A DNA stretch of 64,000 bases from Bacteroidaceae bacterium (lineage in GTDB: Bacteria > Bacteroidota > Bacteroidia > Bacteroidales > Bacteroidaceae): positions 1-64,000 of the forward strand of contig JAFUYT010000011.1 of assembly GCA_017470425.1 (NCBI GenBank). The letters run 5' to 3'. Position numbers and translations under genes: made by a program. The first letter of the stretch is position 1, and each line of letters opens with the position of its first letter. The notes below the pieces were generated by a model, which searched no databases, was not told where the DNA came from, and saw only the letters and a program-made list of their open reading frames with translations. This document shows positions 8,244-16,573 of this stretch, piece after piece.

Positions 8244-9551
8244 TTAGGGGATTCTGGTGATTTGGGCACCGAGGGCGTTCAGGCGCTGATCGATGCGCTC
8301 GTAGCCGCGGTCAATCTGCTGGATGTTGCTGATCTCGCTGGTGCCCTCGGCGCTCATGGCGGCGATGAGGAGGGCGATGCCCGCGCGGATGTCGGGCGAG
8401 GTCATGCGTCCAGCGCGCAGCCGCAGCTGGTTGTCGTGGCCCACGACAACGGCGCGGTGGGGGTCACAGAGGATGATCTGTGCGCCCATGTCGATCAGCT
8501 TATCGACGAAGAACAGGCGGCTCTCGAACATCTTCTGGTGGATGAGCACCGAGCCCTTGGCCTGCGTGGCCACCACCAGCAGCACACTCAGCAGGTCGGG
8601 CGTCAGACCCGGCCACGGGGCATCGCTGAAGGTCATGAAGGAGCCGTCGATGAACGACTCGATCTCGTAGTGGTCGTGGCAGGGGACGTAGATGTCATCG
8701 CCCTTGCGTTGTACGCTGATGCCGAGGCGGCGGAAGGTGTAGGGGATGATGCCGAGGTCGTCGTAGCTGACGTCCTTGATGAGGATGCCGTCGCCGCACA
8801 TGGCTGCCATGCCGATGAACGACCCCACCTCGATCATGTCGGGCAGGATGTGGTGTGTGGCTCCGTGGAGGGCTGCGACGCCGTGGATGGTGAGCAAGTT
8901 CGAGGCGATGCCCTCGATGTGGGCTCCCATCTGGTTCAGCATCCGACAGAGCTGCTGGATATAGGGCTCGCAGGCAGCATTGTAGATGGTCGTCGTGCCC
9001 TTGGCCAGGACGGCCGCCAGGATGATATTGGCGGTACCCGTGACAGAGGCCTCGTCGAGTAGCATATAGGTGCCTGTGAGGTGGTCTGCGGTGATCTCGA
9101 AGATGCTCTCTTCGGCGTCGTAGCGGAAGTGGGCTCCCAGCTTCTCCATGCCGAGGAAGTGGGTATCCACGCGGCGGCGCCCGATCTTGTCGCCGCCGGG
9201 CTTCGAGACGAGGGCGCGATGGTAGCGGGCCAGCAGGGGACCTACGAGCATGATGCTGCCGCGCAGGCGCGACGACCGCTCCAGGAACTCGTCGCTCCCG
9301 AGAAATGAGAGATCGACGTTGTCCGCCTGGAAGGTGAAGTCGCCCTTGGCGTTCTCAGTCACCTTGACGCCGATGTCGCGCAGCAGCTGGATCTGGTTGT
9401 TCACGTCGGCGATGTCAGGGACGTTCTGGATGCGCACGGGCTCGTCGGTGAGCAGCGTGGCACAGAGCACCTGCAAGGCTTCGTTCTTGGCACCTTGTGG
9501 CGTGATCTGTCCGCTGAGGCGATGGCCGCCTTCTATCTTGAAAGAGCTCAT
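8244..9551 (-). CDS. murA: UDP-N-acetylglucosamine 1-carboxyvinyltransferase (Asp-type active site)
   Basis: First committed enzyme of peptidoglycan precursor synthesis (PEP plus UDP-GlcNAc), cytoplasmic. It has 435 residues and is full length. The N-terminal GAKNEALQVL contains the conserved KN pair. In the catalytic loop the family's usual Cys is replaced: KPGGDKIGRRRVDTHF has Asp at residue 121. Cys-to-Asp MurA enzymes remain active and resist fosfomycin. The gene lies between DUF4290 and rimM on the same strand. Confidence 0.96.
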   Translation of the reverse strand: MSSFKIEGGHRLSGQITPQGAKNEALQVLCATLLTDEPVRIQNVPDIADVNNQIQLLRDIGVKVTENAKGDFTFQADNVDLSFLGSDEFLERSSRLRGSIMLVGPLLARYHRALVSKPGGDKIGRRRVDTHFLGMEKLGAHFRYDAEESIFEITADHLTGTYMLLDEASVTGTANIILAAVLAKGTTTIYNAACEPYIQQLCRMLNQMGAHIEGIASNLLTIHGVAALHGATHHILPDMIEVGSFIGMAAMCGDGILIKDVSYDDLGIIPYTFRRLGISVQRKGDDIYVPCHDHYEIESFIDGSFMTFSDAPWPGLTPDLLSVLLVVATQAKGSVLIHQKMFESRLFFVDKLIDMGAQIILCDPHRAVVVGHDNQLRLRAGRMTSPDIRAGIALLIAAMSAEGTSEISNIQQIDRGYERIDQRLNALGAQITRIP

Positions 9552-9575
9552 GATGTTCTGCGTGTCAAAGGACGG

Positions 9576-10166
9576 TTACTTCCTGCGCTTCTTCTTGCTG
9601 GCGTTGCTGCCGGGCAGGTGCCCGTTGCTGACGGAGGCGTAGCGGAAGTCGTCGGCGATGGTCACCTGTCCGTCGGTGTAGCTCTCCACGTCGGCGCGTA
9701 CCTTGCGCTCGTCCATCGCGTCGCGGTTCCAGTTGTAGAGGCTTCGCTTCATGAAGTTCGCCATCATGCTGGTCAGCCGTTCGCGCTCCTCGCCTTCGGG
9801 CATGTTCTTGAGCACTTTCATGAAGTTCTCGGTGAGGTGCCCGTAGTGGCGGTAGCGGATGCGCTGCATGGGGTATTTCAGAGGCTTGGGGCGTGCGGTG
9901 ATCTCCTCGGCCCTGACGACCTCGTAGGGGTAGTCGATATCGAGCTGGTAGTTGGAGAGAATGGCCAGCTGGTCCCACAGTTTATGCTCGTAGTCGGGCT
10001 GCTGGGTCACGTTGGGATTCATGGTGGCCATGATGTCGATGATGGTCTCGGCGCAACGCTGCCGTTCCTGTCGGTCTTCAATCTGTAGGCAGATATCCAC
10101 CATCTCCTGGATGGCGCGGCCGTACTCGGGCAGGATGAGTTTCTCGCGTTGGGTGTTGTATGTCAT
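9576..10166 (-). CDS. DUF4290 family protein
   Basis: Bacteroidetes-restricted protein of 196 residues, typically beginning (M)xYNTQRxKLILPEYG as here. No catalytic motif is recognised. The C-terminus is basic (NASKKKRRK). The start at 10166 overlaps the tsaB stop in an ATGA arrangement, so translation is probably coupled; longer upstream starts would only read the tsaB antisense-like frame. Its fixed position before murA suggests an envelope or translation role, but that is inference. Confidence 0.9.
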   Translation of the reverse strand: MTYNTQREKLILPEYGRAIQEMVDICLQIEDRQERQRCAETIIDIMATMNPNVTQQPDYEHKLWDQLAILSNYQLDIDYPYEVVRAEEITARPKPLKYPMQRIRYRHYGHLTENFMKVLKNMPEGEERERLTSMMANFMKRSLYNWNRDAMDERKVRADVESYTDGQVTIADDFRYASVSNGHLPGSNASKKKRRK

Positions 10167-10867
10167 AGTTGAGGGTTTAACAGATTCTTGGGCTTGGTGG
10201 CCACGAAGTCCTTGAGGTAGAAGGGTTCGAAGTAGGCCACATCGACCGTCTCGTCCTTGGCCAGGGCGCGGGCTGCCAGCGGGTACATGTGCTTGGCCAG
10301 CGGGTGTATGTCGTCGATGAAATGGGCGTTGGGGTGCGTGATGACGTCCTTGCACTTGGCCGCGCCGTCGCCGAAGAAATAGACGGGTGCACGGTTCAGC
10401 CACTCGCGGTACGTGTCGGCATCGACGATGTCGGCCTGCACGGGCCGCAGCGCTTTCAGTGCGCGGTCATAGACGGCGGCATAGACCTCCATGCGGCGTG
10501 CGTCGATCATCGGCACGAAGAGGGCGTCGTCGGGGATATCGTCGCGGTAGAGCAGGATCGGCACGCAGAGCAGCTCCAGTGTCGGCACCGCCACGAGGGG
10601 CACGCCGCGGCCGTAGGCCACGCCCTTGGCCATCGACACACCGATGCGCAGTCCCGTGTAGCTGCCGGGTCCCTGGCTGACCGCCACGGCGTCCAGCGGG
10701 ATGGCGTGGCTCTCGGCGAAGCTCAGCGCTTCCTCCACGAAGACACCACAGCGGGTGGCGTGGTTCGGCCCCTCCAGATCAGCCTGCTCGAAAATCACGT
10801 GAGCATCCTCGCTCACGGCGACGGAACATACTTTCGTACTGGTCTCTATATGTAGAATGCAAGCCAT
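10163..10867 (-). CDS. tsaB: tRNA threonylcarbamoyladenosine biosynthesis protein TsaB
   Basis: Partner of TsaD in forming t6A37 on ANN-decoding tRNAs. It has 234 residues. The ASKHA-type start is MACILHIETSTKVCSVAV, and SQGPGSYTGLRIGVSMAKG is the characteristic TsaB motif. I chose the ATG at 10867, which matches homologues; the ORF extends 20 codons further upstream through its own promoter region. It is divergent from yicC. Confidence 0.94.
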   Translation of the reverse strand: MACILHIETSTKVCSVAVSEDAHVIFEQADLEGPNHATRCGVFVEEALSFAESHAIPLDAVAVSQGPGSYTGLRIGVSMAKGVAYGRGVPLVAVPTLELLCVPILLYRDDIPDDALFVPMIDARRMEVYAAVYDRALKALRPVQADIVDADTYREWLNRAPVYFFGDGAAKCKDVITHPNAHFIDDIHPLAKHMYPLAARALAKDETVDVAYFEPFYLKDFVATKPKNLLNPQL

Positions 10868-10885
10868 AATTTCATAATTAGCGCA

Positions 10886-10893
10886 CAAAGGTA
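10886..10893 (-). promoter_or_regulatory. -7 box for tsaB
   Basis: On the minus strand the sequence reads TACCTTTG, a perfect TAnnTTTG, about 20 nt upstream of the tsaB ATG. Confidence 0.6.
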
Positions 10894-10937
10894 CAACATT
10901 TTCTTGGCCTTCTTGCGCTTTCATCATAATTTTTATA

Positions 10938-10945
10938 TAATTTTG
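10938..10945 (+). promoter_or_regulatory. -7 box for yicC-gmk-nadD
   Basis: TAATTTTG, 26 nt upstream of the yicC ATG, divergent from the tsaB promoter about 50 bp away. Confidence 0.6.
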
Positions 10946-10971
10946 CAGCCAAATAGCAAGAATTAAGCATT

Positions 10972-11850
10972 ATGATACTCTCAATGACAGGCTACGGCAA
11001 GGCGTCGGCCGAGTTCCGTGGCAAGAAAATTACCGCAGAGATTAAGTCCGTGAACAGTAAGGCGCTGGACCTTCAGACGCGCATCGCCCCTATCTACCGC
11101 GAGAAGGAAATGGAGCTCCGCGCGATGATCTCCACGGCGCTCGAGCGTGGCAAGGTCGATTTCAGTCTTTACATCGAGCGCGACGATGCCAACGCCGCCA
11201 CGCCCATCAACCGTTCCATCCTGAAGTCCTATGTCGATCAGATCCGTGACATCGCCCGGGAGATGGATCTCGTGGAACCCGAGACGCAGTGGTTCCCGAC
11301 GCTCCTGCGCCTCCCCGACGTGCTCTCACGGACAGAGGCCGTGGAACTGACCGACGAGGAGTGGAGCGTCGCCCGCTACGTTGCGCAGCAGGCCATCGAC
11401 GCGCTCATGGAATTTCGCCGCCAGGAGGGCGCTGCCCTGCAGGTCAAGTTCGAGGAGAAGATTGCCAACATCACGGCGCTCCTTTCGCAGATCGAGCCCT
11501 TCGAACAGGCGCGCGTGGAGAAGATACGGAGCCGCATCGCCGAGGGTCTCAACAGCATCCCCGAGGTGCAGGTGGATCGCAACCGCCTGGAGCAGGAGAT
11601 GATCTACTACATCGAGAAGTTGGACATCAACGAGGAGAAGCAGCGTCTGGCCAACCATCTGCGCTACTTCACTGAGACGATGGAGAGCGGCCACGGACAG
11701 GGCAAGAAACTCGGCTTCATCGCCCAGGAGATGGGGCGTGAGATTAACACGACCGGCAGCAAGTCCAACATCGCTGAGATGCAGAACATCGTCGTCAAGA
11801 TGAAGGATGAGCTGGAACAGATTAAGGAACAGGTCTTAAATGTAATGTAA
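10972..11850 (+). CDS. YicC family endoribonuclease-like protein
   Basis: YicC/YloC family of 292 residues. The start MILSMTGYGKASAEF is the family hallmark, as is the C-terminal region KLGFIAQEMGREINTTGSK. YicC members have been described as endoribonucleases affecting sRNA turnover. The gene is followed after 2 nt by gmk, a very widespread gene pair, which implies an operon. Confidence 0.94.
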   Translation: MILSMTGYGKASAEFRGKKITAEIKSVNSKALDLQTRIAPIYREKEMELRAMISTALERGKVDFSLYIERDDANAATPINRSILKSYVDQIRDIAREMDLVEPETQWFPTLLRLPDVLSRTEAVELTDEEWSVARYVAQQAIDALMEFRRQEGAALQVKFEEKIANITALLSQIEPFEQARVEKIRSRIAEGLNSIPEVQVDRNRLEQEMIYYIEKLDINEEKQRLANHLRYFTETMESGHGQGKKLGFIAQEMGREINTTGSKSNIAEMQNIVVKMKDELEQIKEQVLNVM

Positions 11851-11852
11851 GG

Positions 11853-12416
11853 ATGAGTAAGGTCATCATCTTCTGTGCTCCCAGCGGTAGCGGCAAGAGC
11901 ACAATCATCGGCAGTTTGATGCCGCGCGAGGAGCTGAACCTCGCTTTCTCCGTCTCGGCCACCACCCGTCCGCCGCGCGGCCAAGAGCGTGATGGAGTGG
12001 AGTACCTCTTTCTCTCGCCCGAGCAGTTCCGTGCGCACATCGTCGCCGACGACTTCATCGAGTATGAGGAGGTCTATGCCGACCGCTTCTATGGGACCCT
12101 CAAGTCGCAGGTAGAGAAACAGTTGGCGGCGGGTCAGAACGTGGTCTTCGATGTGGATGTACACGGCGGTATGCGCTTGAAGGAGTACTTCGGCGATCGT
12201 GCCCTCAGTCTCTTCATCCAGCCTCCCAGCATTGATGCCCTGCGACAGCGCTTGGAGGGTCGCGCCACCGATGCCCCCGAGGTCATCCGGCAGCGTCTCG
12301 ACCGTGCCGAGTATGAGCTCTCCTTCGCGCCGCGCTTCGACCGCATCGTCGTGAACGATGACCTGGAAACGGCCAAGCAGGAGGCCTACAAGGCCATCCA
12401 AGAATTCCTCTCATAA
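11853..12416 (+). CDS. gmk: guanylate kinase
   Basis: Phosphorylates GMP to GDP with ATP. It has 187 residues. The P-loop APSGSGKS is at residues 9-16, followed by SATTRPPRGQERDGVEY in the GMP-binding region. The start is 2 nt after the yicC stop. Confidence 0.96.
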   Translation: MSKVIIFCAPSGSGKSTIIGSLMPREELNLAFSVSATTRPPRGQERDGVEYLFLSPEQFRAHIVADDFIEYEEVYADRFYGTLKSQVEKQLAAGQNVVFDVDVHGGMRLKEYFGDRALSLFIQPPSIDALRQRLEGRATDAPEVIRQRLDRAEYELSFAPRFDRIVVNDDLETAKQEAYKAIQEFLS

Positions 12417-12447
12417 GTCCTATGGGCTATTGTCCTTATTAGCCCTT

Positions 12448-12475
12448 TCAACTTTCAACTATCAACTGTCAACTC
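12448..12475. repeat. heptamer array, 4 units, before nadD
   Basis: TCAACTT, TCAACTA, TCAACTG and TCAACTC run up to 2 nt before the nadD ATG, occupying the untranslated gap after gmk. Confidence 0.88.
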
Positions 12476-12477
12476 CA

Positions 12478-13053
12478 ATGACCACCGGCATCTACGGCGG
12501 CAGCTTCAACCCCATTCACCTCGGCCACCTCTCTCTGGGCCGATGGCTGGTTCGTCACCGCGAGGTCGAAGAACTCTGGTTTCTGGTGTCGCCGCAGAAC
12601 CCGCTGAAACCTGCGGAAGGGCTTCTCGCCGACGAGGCACGCCTGCTGCTGGCGCGGAAGGCGGTGGGGCGCTCCCGGGGGCTCCGCGTCTCCGACTTCG
12701 AGTTCCACCTGCCCCGGCCTTCCTATATGGTGCACACCCTCGAGGCCCTGCGCGCCGCCTATCCCGAGCGTGACTTCGTCCTCGTGATCGGTGCTGACAA
12801 CTGGCATCGCTTTCCGCAGTGGTACCGGTCCGCTGACATCCTGCGTCACCACCGCATCCTCATCTACCCCCGCCCCGGTTTCCCCATTGACGCAGCTGCC
12901 CTCCCCGAGGGTGTCCGCCTCGTGGAGACGCCCCTCCACGACATCTCCTCCACCCAGATCCGCGAGGCCATCTGTCAGGATGCCGCCTACGACGGCTGGG
13001 GACTCCCTCCCCGTGTGTGGACGGAGATCCAGGCCCGGGGCTACTACCGTTAG
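12478..13053 (+). CDS. nadD: nicotinate (nicotinamide) nucleotide adenylyltransferase
   Basis: Makes deamido-NAD from nicotinate mononucleotide and ATP. It has 191 residues. The nucleotidyltransferase motif GSFNPIHLGH is at 8-17 and the C-terminal ISSTQIR motif is present. The ATG at 12478 is preferred; the longer reading frame would translate the heptamer array as STFNYQLST. Together with nadK, the window encodes two NAD(P) pathway steps. Confidence 0.96.
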   Translation: MTTGIYGGSFNPIHLGHLSLGRWLVRHREVEELWFLVSPQNPLKPAEGLLADEARLLLARKAVGRSRGLRVSDFEFHLPRPSYMVHTLEALRAAYPERDFVLVIGADNWHRFPQWYRSADILRHHRILIYPRPGFPIDAAALPEGVRLVETPLHDISSTQIREAICQDAAYDGWGLPPRVWTEIQARGYYR

Positions 13054-13089
13054 TTTTTCATTGTACATCCTTTTCCCCTCCTACAGAAT

Positions 13090-14139
13090 ATGCACAGCCA
13101 TAGCATCGATGACCATTCCCGGAACATACGCGTCGCCTTTATCGGTCTGGGCGAACGAGGACAGAAGGCGTTGCGCCTGATGCTCGACATCGAGGGCGTT
13201 GCCGTGGCAGCCCTCTGCGACCTCTCCGCCGACCACGTGGAGGCGGCCCGTGCATCCCTCGGGGCTTTCTTCGCGCCGCGGTGCTTCGACGGTGCCGATG
13301 CCTATCTCGACCTCTGCCACGCCTCCGGCGTGGATCTCGTCTATCTCTGCAGCGACTGGGATTCCCACGCACGCATCGCCCTGGAGGCCATGCGCAGCGG
13401 CAAGGACGTGGCTGTGGAGGTGCCCGCTGCCATGACGTTGGAGGACATTCGCGCACTCGTGGCTGTGTCGGAGGAGACCGGCCGTCGCTGTTTCATGCTC
13501 GAGAACGTCTGCTTTGAGCAACAGGTCATCGACGCCATCGACGCCATCCGTCGGGGCGACATCGGCGAGCTGGTGCACGCCGAGGGATGCTACTACCACC
13601 ATCTGGGTGACCGCTGGAATCCCTGGCGCCTGGAGATCAACCGCCGCCTGCGTGGCGACCTCTATCCCACGCACGAGCTGGGACCCATTTGTATGGCGAT
13701 GGACATCGGGCGCAGCGATCGTCTGCAGACACTCGTGAGCATGGACACTGCTGCCCTCACGGGACCTGTTATATATAAGGATCACGCGCGCGAGGAAGCC
13801 CCCGACTTCCAGAACGGCGACCACACCACCACGCTCATCCGCACGGCACGCGGCCGTACCATCCTCTTGAAGCACGACGTCCTCACGGCGCAGCCCTACC
13901 AGCGCGAGCTCCTCTTCATCGGCACGCAGGGCAGCATCCGCCTCTGCGACACCGGCCACGCCTCCCACGAGGCGATGACGCAGACCATGAACCGCCACCT
14001 CATCGACAGCCTCCGCACGGGGAGCCCCCTGGCCATCAGCGTCCGTGATATGGCGACGTGGTGCGCCGCCATCCCCCTCTCTCGCCTCAGCATCGAGCGC
14101 CATTTTGCGCCCGTTGACTACCCCGACTTCTACGCGTAG
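13090..14139 (+). CDS. Gfo/Idh/MocA oxidoreductase, GH109-like
   Basis: NAD(P)-dependent oxidoreductase fold of 349 residues. The Rossmann start is VAFIGLGERGQKALRLML and the C-terminal alpha/beta domain contains GDLYPTHELGPICMAMDIGR. That last stretch resembles GH109 enzymes, which hydrolyse glycosides by an NAD-dependent mechanism. No secretion signal is visible, unlike many GH109 proteins. The real substrate is unknown. It follows nadD by 36 nt and may be in the same transcript. Confidence 0.85.
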   Translation: MHSHSIDDHSRNIRVAFIGLGERGQKALRLMLDIEGVAVAALCDLSADHVEAARASLGAFFAPRCFDGADAYLDLCHASGVDLVYLCSDWDSHARIALEAMRSGKDVAVEVPAAMTLEDIRALVAVSEETGRRCFMLENVCFEQQVIDAIDAIRRGDIGELVHAEGCYYHHLGDRWNPWRLEINRRLRGDLYPTHELGPICMAMDIGRSDRLQTLVSMDTAALTGPVIYKDHAREEAPDFQNGDHTTTLIRTARGRTILLKHDVLTAQPYQRELLFIGTQGSIRLCDTGHASHEAMTQTMNRHLIDSLRTGSPLAISVRDMATWCAAIPLSRLSIERHFAPVDYPDFYA

Positions 14140-14185
14140 GTGCCAGAAAGTCCAAGCGTGAGTGCCAGAAAGTCCACGCGAAGGC

Positions 14186-14216
14186 GACAAATTGTCCACA
14201 ATTGCGACAATTTGTC
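14186..14216. promoter_or_regulatory. upstream dyad, candidate enhancer-binding site for hsp20
   Basis: GACAAATTGTC (14186-14196) and its exact reverse complement GACAATTTGTC (14206-14216) are separated by 9 nt. Each arm is itself almost palindromic. Just upstream, GTGCCAGAAAGTCCAMGCG occurs twice in tandem (about 14140-14180). The centre lies about 100 bp before the predicted transcription start, a typical position for sigma-54 activator sites. Confidence 0.55.
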
Positions 14217-14273
14217 TTGATAATGAGCCTCTTATCTTCTGCAAGAACTTCTTTTTATGACCCTTTCTGTCTT

Positions 14274-14288
14274 TGGCACGCTTGTTGC
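14274..14288 (+). promoter_or_regulatory. sigma-54 type (-24/-12) promoter of hsp20
   Basis: TGGCACG-N4-TTGC matches the sigma-54 consensus exactly, with GG (14275-14276) and GC (14287-14288) separated by 10 nt. It predicts transcription from about 14300, giving a leader of nearly 80 nt before the hsp20 ATG. No TAnnTTTG box was noticed in this interval. Confidence 0.7.
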
Positions 14289-14377
14289 CCAATAGAGGGT
14301 GTAACGCCGAAGGGCAGACGCCTCAGGCCGAGCAAAAGAAATTAAGTTTAACCCATTAAAGATAGGAGATTAAAACT

Positions 14378-14803
14378 ATGTTACCAGTAATGTTTAAGAA
14401 CAGTTGGTTCCCCACCGTATTCGATGATTTCTTCAACACCGATATCGTTGCTAACACACCGCGCACGGCACCTGCCGTCAACGTTAAAGTCGATGAGAAA
14501 GCTTACACTATGGAGGTGGCTGCTCCGGGCCTGAAGAAGGAGTTCTGCCGCATCAGCATCAACGACGAAGGCAACCTGAACATCGCCATCGAGAACAAGT
14601 TCGAGCACAAGGAAGAGGACAAGAAAGAGCACTACCTCCGTCGCGAGTTCTCTTACACCAACTACCAGCAGGCCTACACACTGCCTGAGGATGTCGATAA
14701 GAACGGCATCTCTGCCAAGGTTGAGGACGGCGTCCTCACCATCGTCCTCCCGAAGGTGAAGAAGGAAGAGGTCAAGGTCTCGCGCCACATCGACATCGCA
14801 TAA
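14378..14803 (+). CDS. small heat-shock protein, Hsp20/alpha-crystallin family
   Basis: ATP-independent holdase chaperone of 141 residues. The alpha-crystallin domain runs from about residue 32 (APAVNVKVDEKAYTMEVAAPG) to the signature GVLTIVLPK near 121. The C-terminal tail is short and lacks a clear I-x-I motif. The gene is monocistronic, flanked by a sigma-54 promoter and a strong terminator. Confidence 0.94.
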   Translation: MLPVMFKNSWFPTVFDDFFNTDIVANTPRTAPAVNVKVDEKAYTMEVAAPGLKKEFCRISINDEGNLNIAIENKFEHKEEDKKEHYLRREFSYTNYQQAYTLPEDVDKNGISAKVEDGVLTIVLPKVKKEEVKVSRHIDIA

Positions 14804-14828
14804 GCAACCAACTACATCATCCATTATT

Positions 14829-14869
14829 GCAGCGGCTGTGTCCTATCGACACGGCCGCTGCCGTTTTTT
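14829..14869 (+). terminator. rho-independent terminator after hsp20
   Basis: 14-bp GC-rich stem (14829-14842 with 14848-14861, one G-U pair), 5-nt loop, then a run of six T at 14864-14869. Confidence 0.9.
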
Positions 14870-14959
14870 GGGGGGGCAAGAAGCCGTGGAAAGGACTAAA
14901 TGCAACAAATGTGCCCCTTTTTCGCAACAAAATGAACGTCTTATTCAGATGAATATCGC

Positions 14960-14967
14960 TATCTTTG
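14960..14967 (+). promoter_or_regulatory. -7 box for xylB-xylA
   Basis: TATCTTTG matches TAnnTTTG, 29 nt before the xylB ATG. No clear -33 TTTG is seen. Confidence 0.55.
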
Positions 14968-14995
14968 CGCCGTAAAACTTAACTAACTATAGGAA

Positions 14996-16498
14996 ATGAA
15001 GCAGAAATATCTTGTAGGACTGGATGTCGGGAGCTCTTCCGTCAAGGCATCGCTCGTCGATATCGGGAGCGGCGCCTGTGCAGCTTCGGCGTTTTATCCG
15101 AAGACAGAAGCACCCATCCTCGCTGTGCGCGCGGGGTGGGCGGAGCAGGATCCCCAGATGTGGTGGGACAATATGAAGTTGGCGCTGGCCGATGCCATGA
15201 CGTCAGCCGGTGCTACGGCCGATGATGTGGCCGCCATCGGCATCTCCTATCAGATGCACGGCCTCGTCTGCGTGGACCGAGACCTTCAGCCGCTGCGCCC
15301 GGCCATCATCTGGTGCGACTCGCGTGCGGTGCCGTACGGCGAACGCGCCTTCGCGGAACTGGGCCGGGAGCACTGTCTCGCCCATCTGCTCAACTCCCCC
15401 GGCAACTTCACGGCGGCCAAGCTGGCGTGGGTGAAGGAGAACGAGCCGGAGGTCTATGAGCGTATCTATAAAATCATGCTGCCCGGCGACTACATCGCAA
15501 CGCGCATGAGTGGTACGCCCAACACCACCATCGGCGGACTCTCCGAGGGGATGCTATGGGACTTCAGCGAGAAGCGTCCCGCCCGTTTCCTGATGGATTA
15601 CTACGGTTTCAGCGAATCGCTCCTGCCGGATATCGTACCTACGTTTGGCATACAGTCGCAGCTCTCGGCTGTCGCAGCCGCAGAGCTGGGGCTCAAGGCG
15701 GGCACGCCCATCGCCTATCGCGGCGGTGACCAACCGAACAACGCCTTGTCGCTGGGCGTACTCAACCCCGGCGAGATTGCCGCCACGGCAGGCACCAGCG
15801 GCGTGGTCTATGGCGTGCTGGGCGATGTGAATTACGACCCGCAGAGTCGCGTCAACACCTTCGCTCATGTGAACTACACCCGTGAGCAGACGCGCTTAGG
15901 CGTGTTGCTGTGCATCAACGGGACGGGCATCCTCAACGCCTGGATGCGCCGGACGGTGGCGCCGGAGGGCATCTCCTACGCAGAGATGAATGCGATGATG
16001 GAACAGGTGCCCATCGGCAGCCAGGGCGTCAGCATCATCCCCTTCGGCAATGGCGCAGAGCGCGTGCTGGAGAACCGGGAGACGGGCTGCAGCGTCCACG
16101 GTATCAACTTCAACCGCCATTCCAAGGCACATCTCCTGCGCGCCGCGCAGGAGGGCATCGTCTTCTCCTTCTGTTATGGCATGGAGATCATGCAGGGGAT
16201 GGGCATGGACATCCGGACGATTCACGCCGGACACGCCAATATGTTCCTCTCGCCTATTTTCCGCCAGACGCTGGCCAACACCAGCGGTGCCGTCATCCGG
16301 CTCCTCGAGACCGACGGCGCGGCGGGCGCAGCCAAGGGTGCCGGCTTGGGCTGCGGCATCTACAAGGACGGCGCAGAAGCCTTCGCCACGCTGCAGCAGC
16401 TCGCCGTCGTAGAACCCGATCCGTCCTCTGCAGCGGCCTCCGCAGATGCATACGCACGGTGGAAAGAGGTGCTGCAGTCAGTCGTCCATCCACGATAA
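14996..16498 (+). CDS. xylB: xylulokinase
   Basis: Phosphorylates D-xylulose to xylulose 5-phosphate. FGGY kinase of 500 residues. The N-terminal phosphate motif is GLDVGSSSVKASLVD, the substrate region contains YQMHGLVCVD, and the C-terminal ATPase domain has GAAKGAGLGCGIY. It pairs with xylA 75 bp downstream. No xylose transporter or regulator follows, so import must be encoded elsewhere. Confidence 0.95.
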   Translation: MKQKYLVGLDVGSSSVKASLVDIGSGACAASAFYPKTEAPILAVRAGWAEQDPQMWWDNMKLALADAMTSAGATADDVAAIGISYQMHGLVCVDRDLQPLRPAIIWCDSRAVPYGERAFAELGREHCLAHLLNSPGNFTAAKLAWVKENEPEVYERIYKIMLPGDYIATRMSGTPNTTIGGLSEGMLWDFSEKRPARFLMDYYGFSESLLPDIVPTFGIQSQLSAVAAAELGLKAGTPIAYRGGDQPNNALSLGVLNPGEIAATAGTSGVVYGVLGDVNYDPQSRVNTFAHVNYTREQTRLGVLLCINGTGILNAWMRRTVAPEGISYAEMNAMMEQVPIGSQGVSIIPFGNGAERVLENRETGCSVHGINFNRHSKAHLLRAAQEGIVFSFCYGMEIMQGMGMDIRTIHAGHANMFLSPIFRQTLANTSGAVIRLLETDGAAGAAKGAGLGCGIYKDGAEAFATLQQLAVVEPDPSSAAASADAYARWKEVLQSVVHPR

Positions 16499-16573
16499 TC
16501 CTATTGACCATCTTTTCAAAACATATTGTCGGGTAACTAACTTCAATCAATTATTATATCAATTCAATCCAAG

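Noticed and set aside
12358..12477. Upstream extension of nadD
   Set aside because: It overlaps gmk and translates the heptamer array; the protein family starts at MTTGIYGGSFNP.
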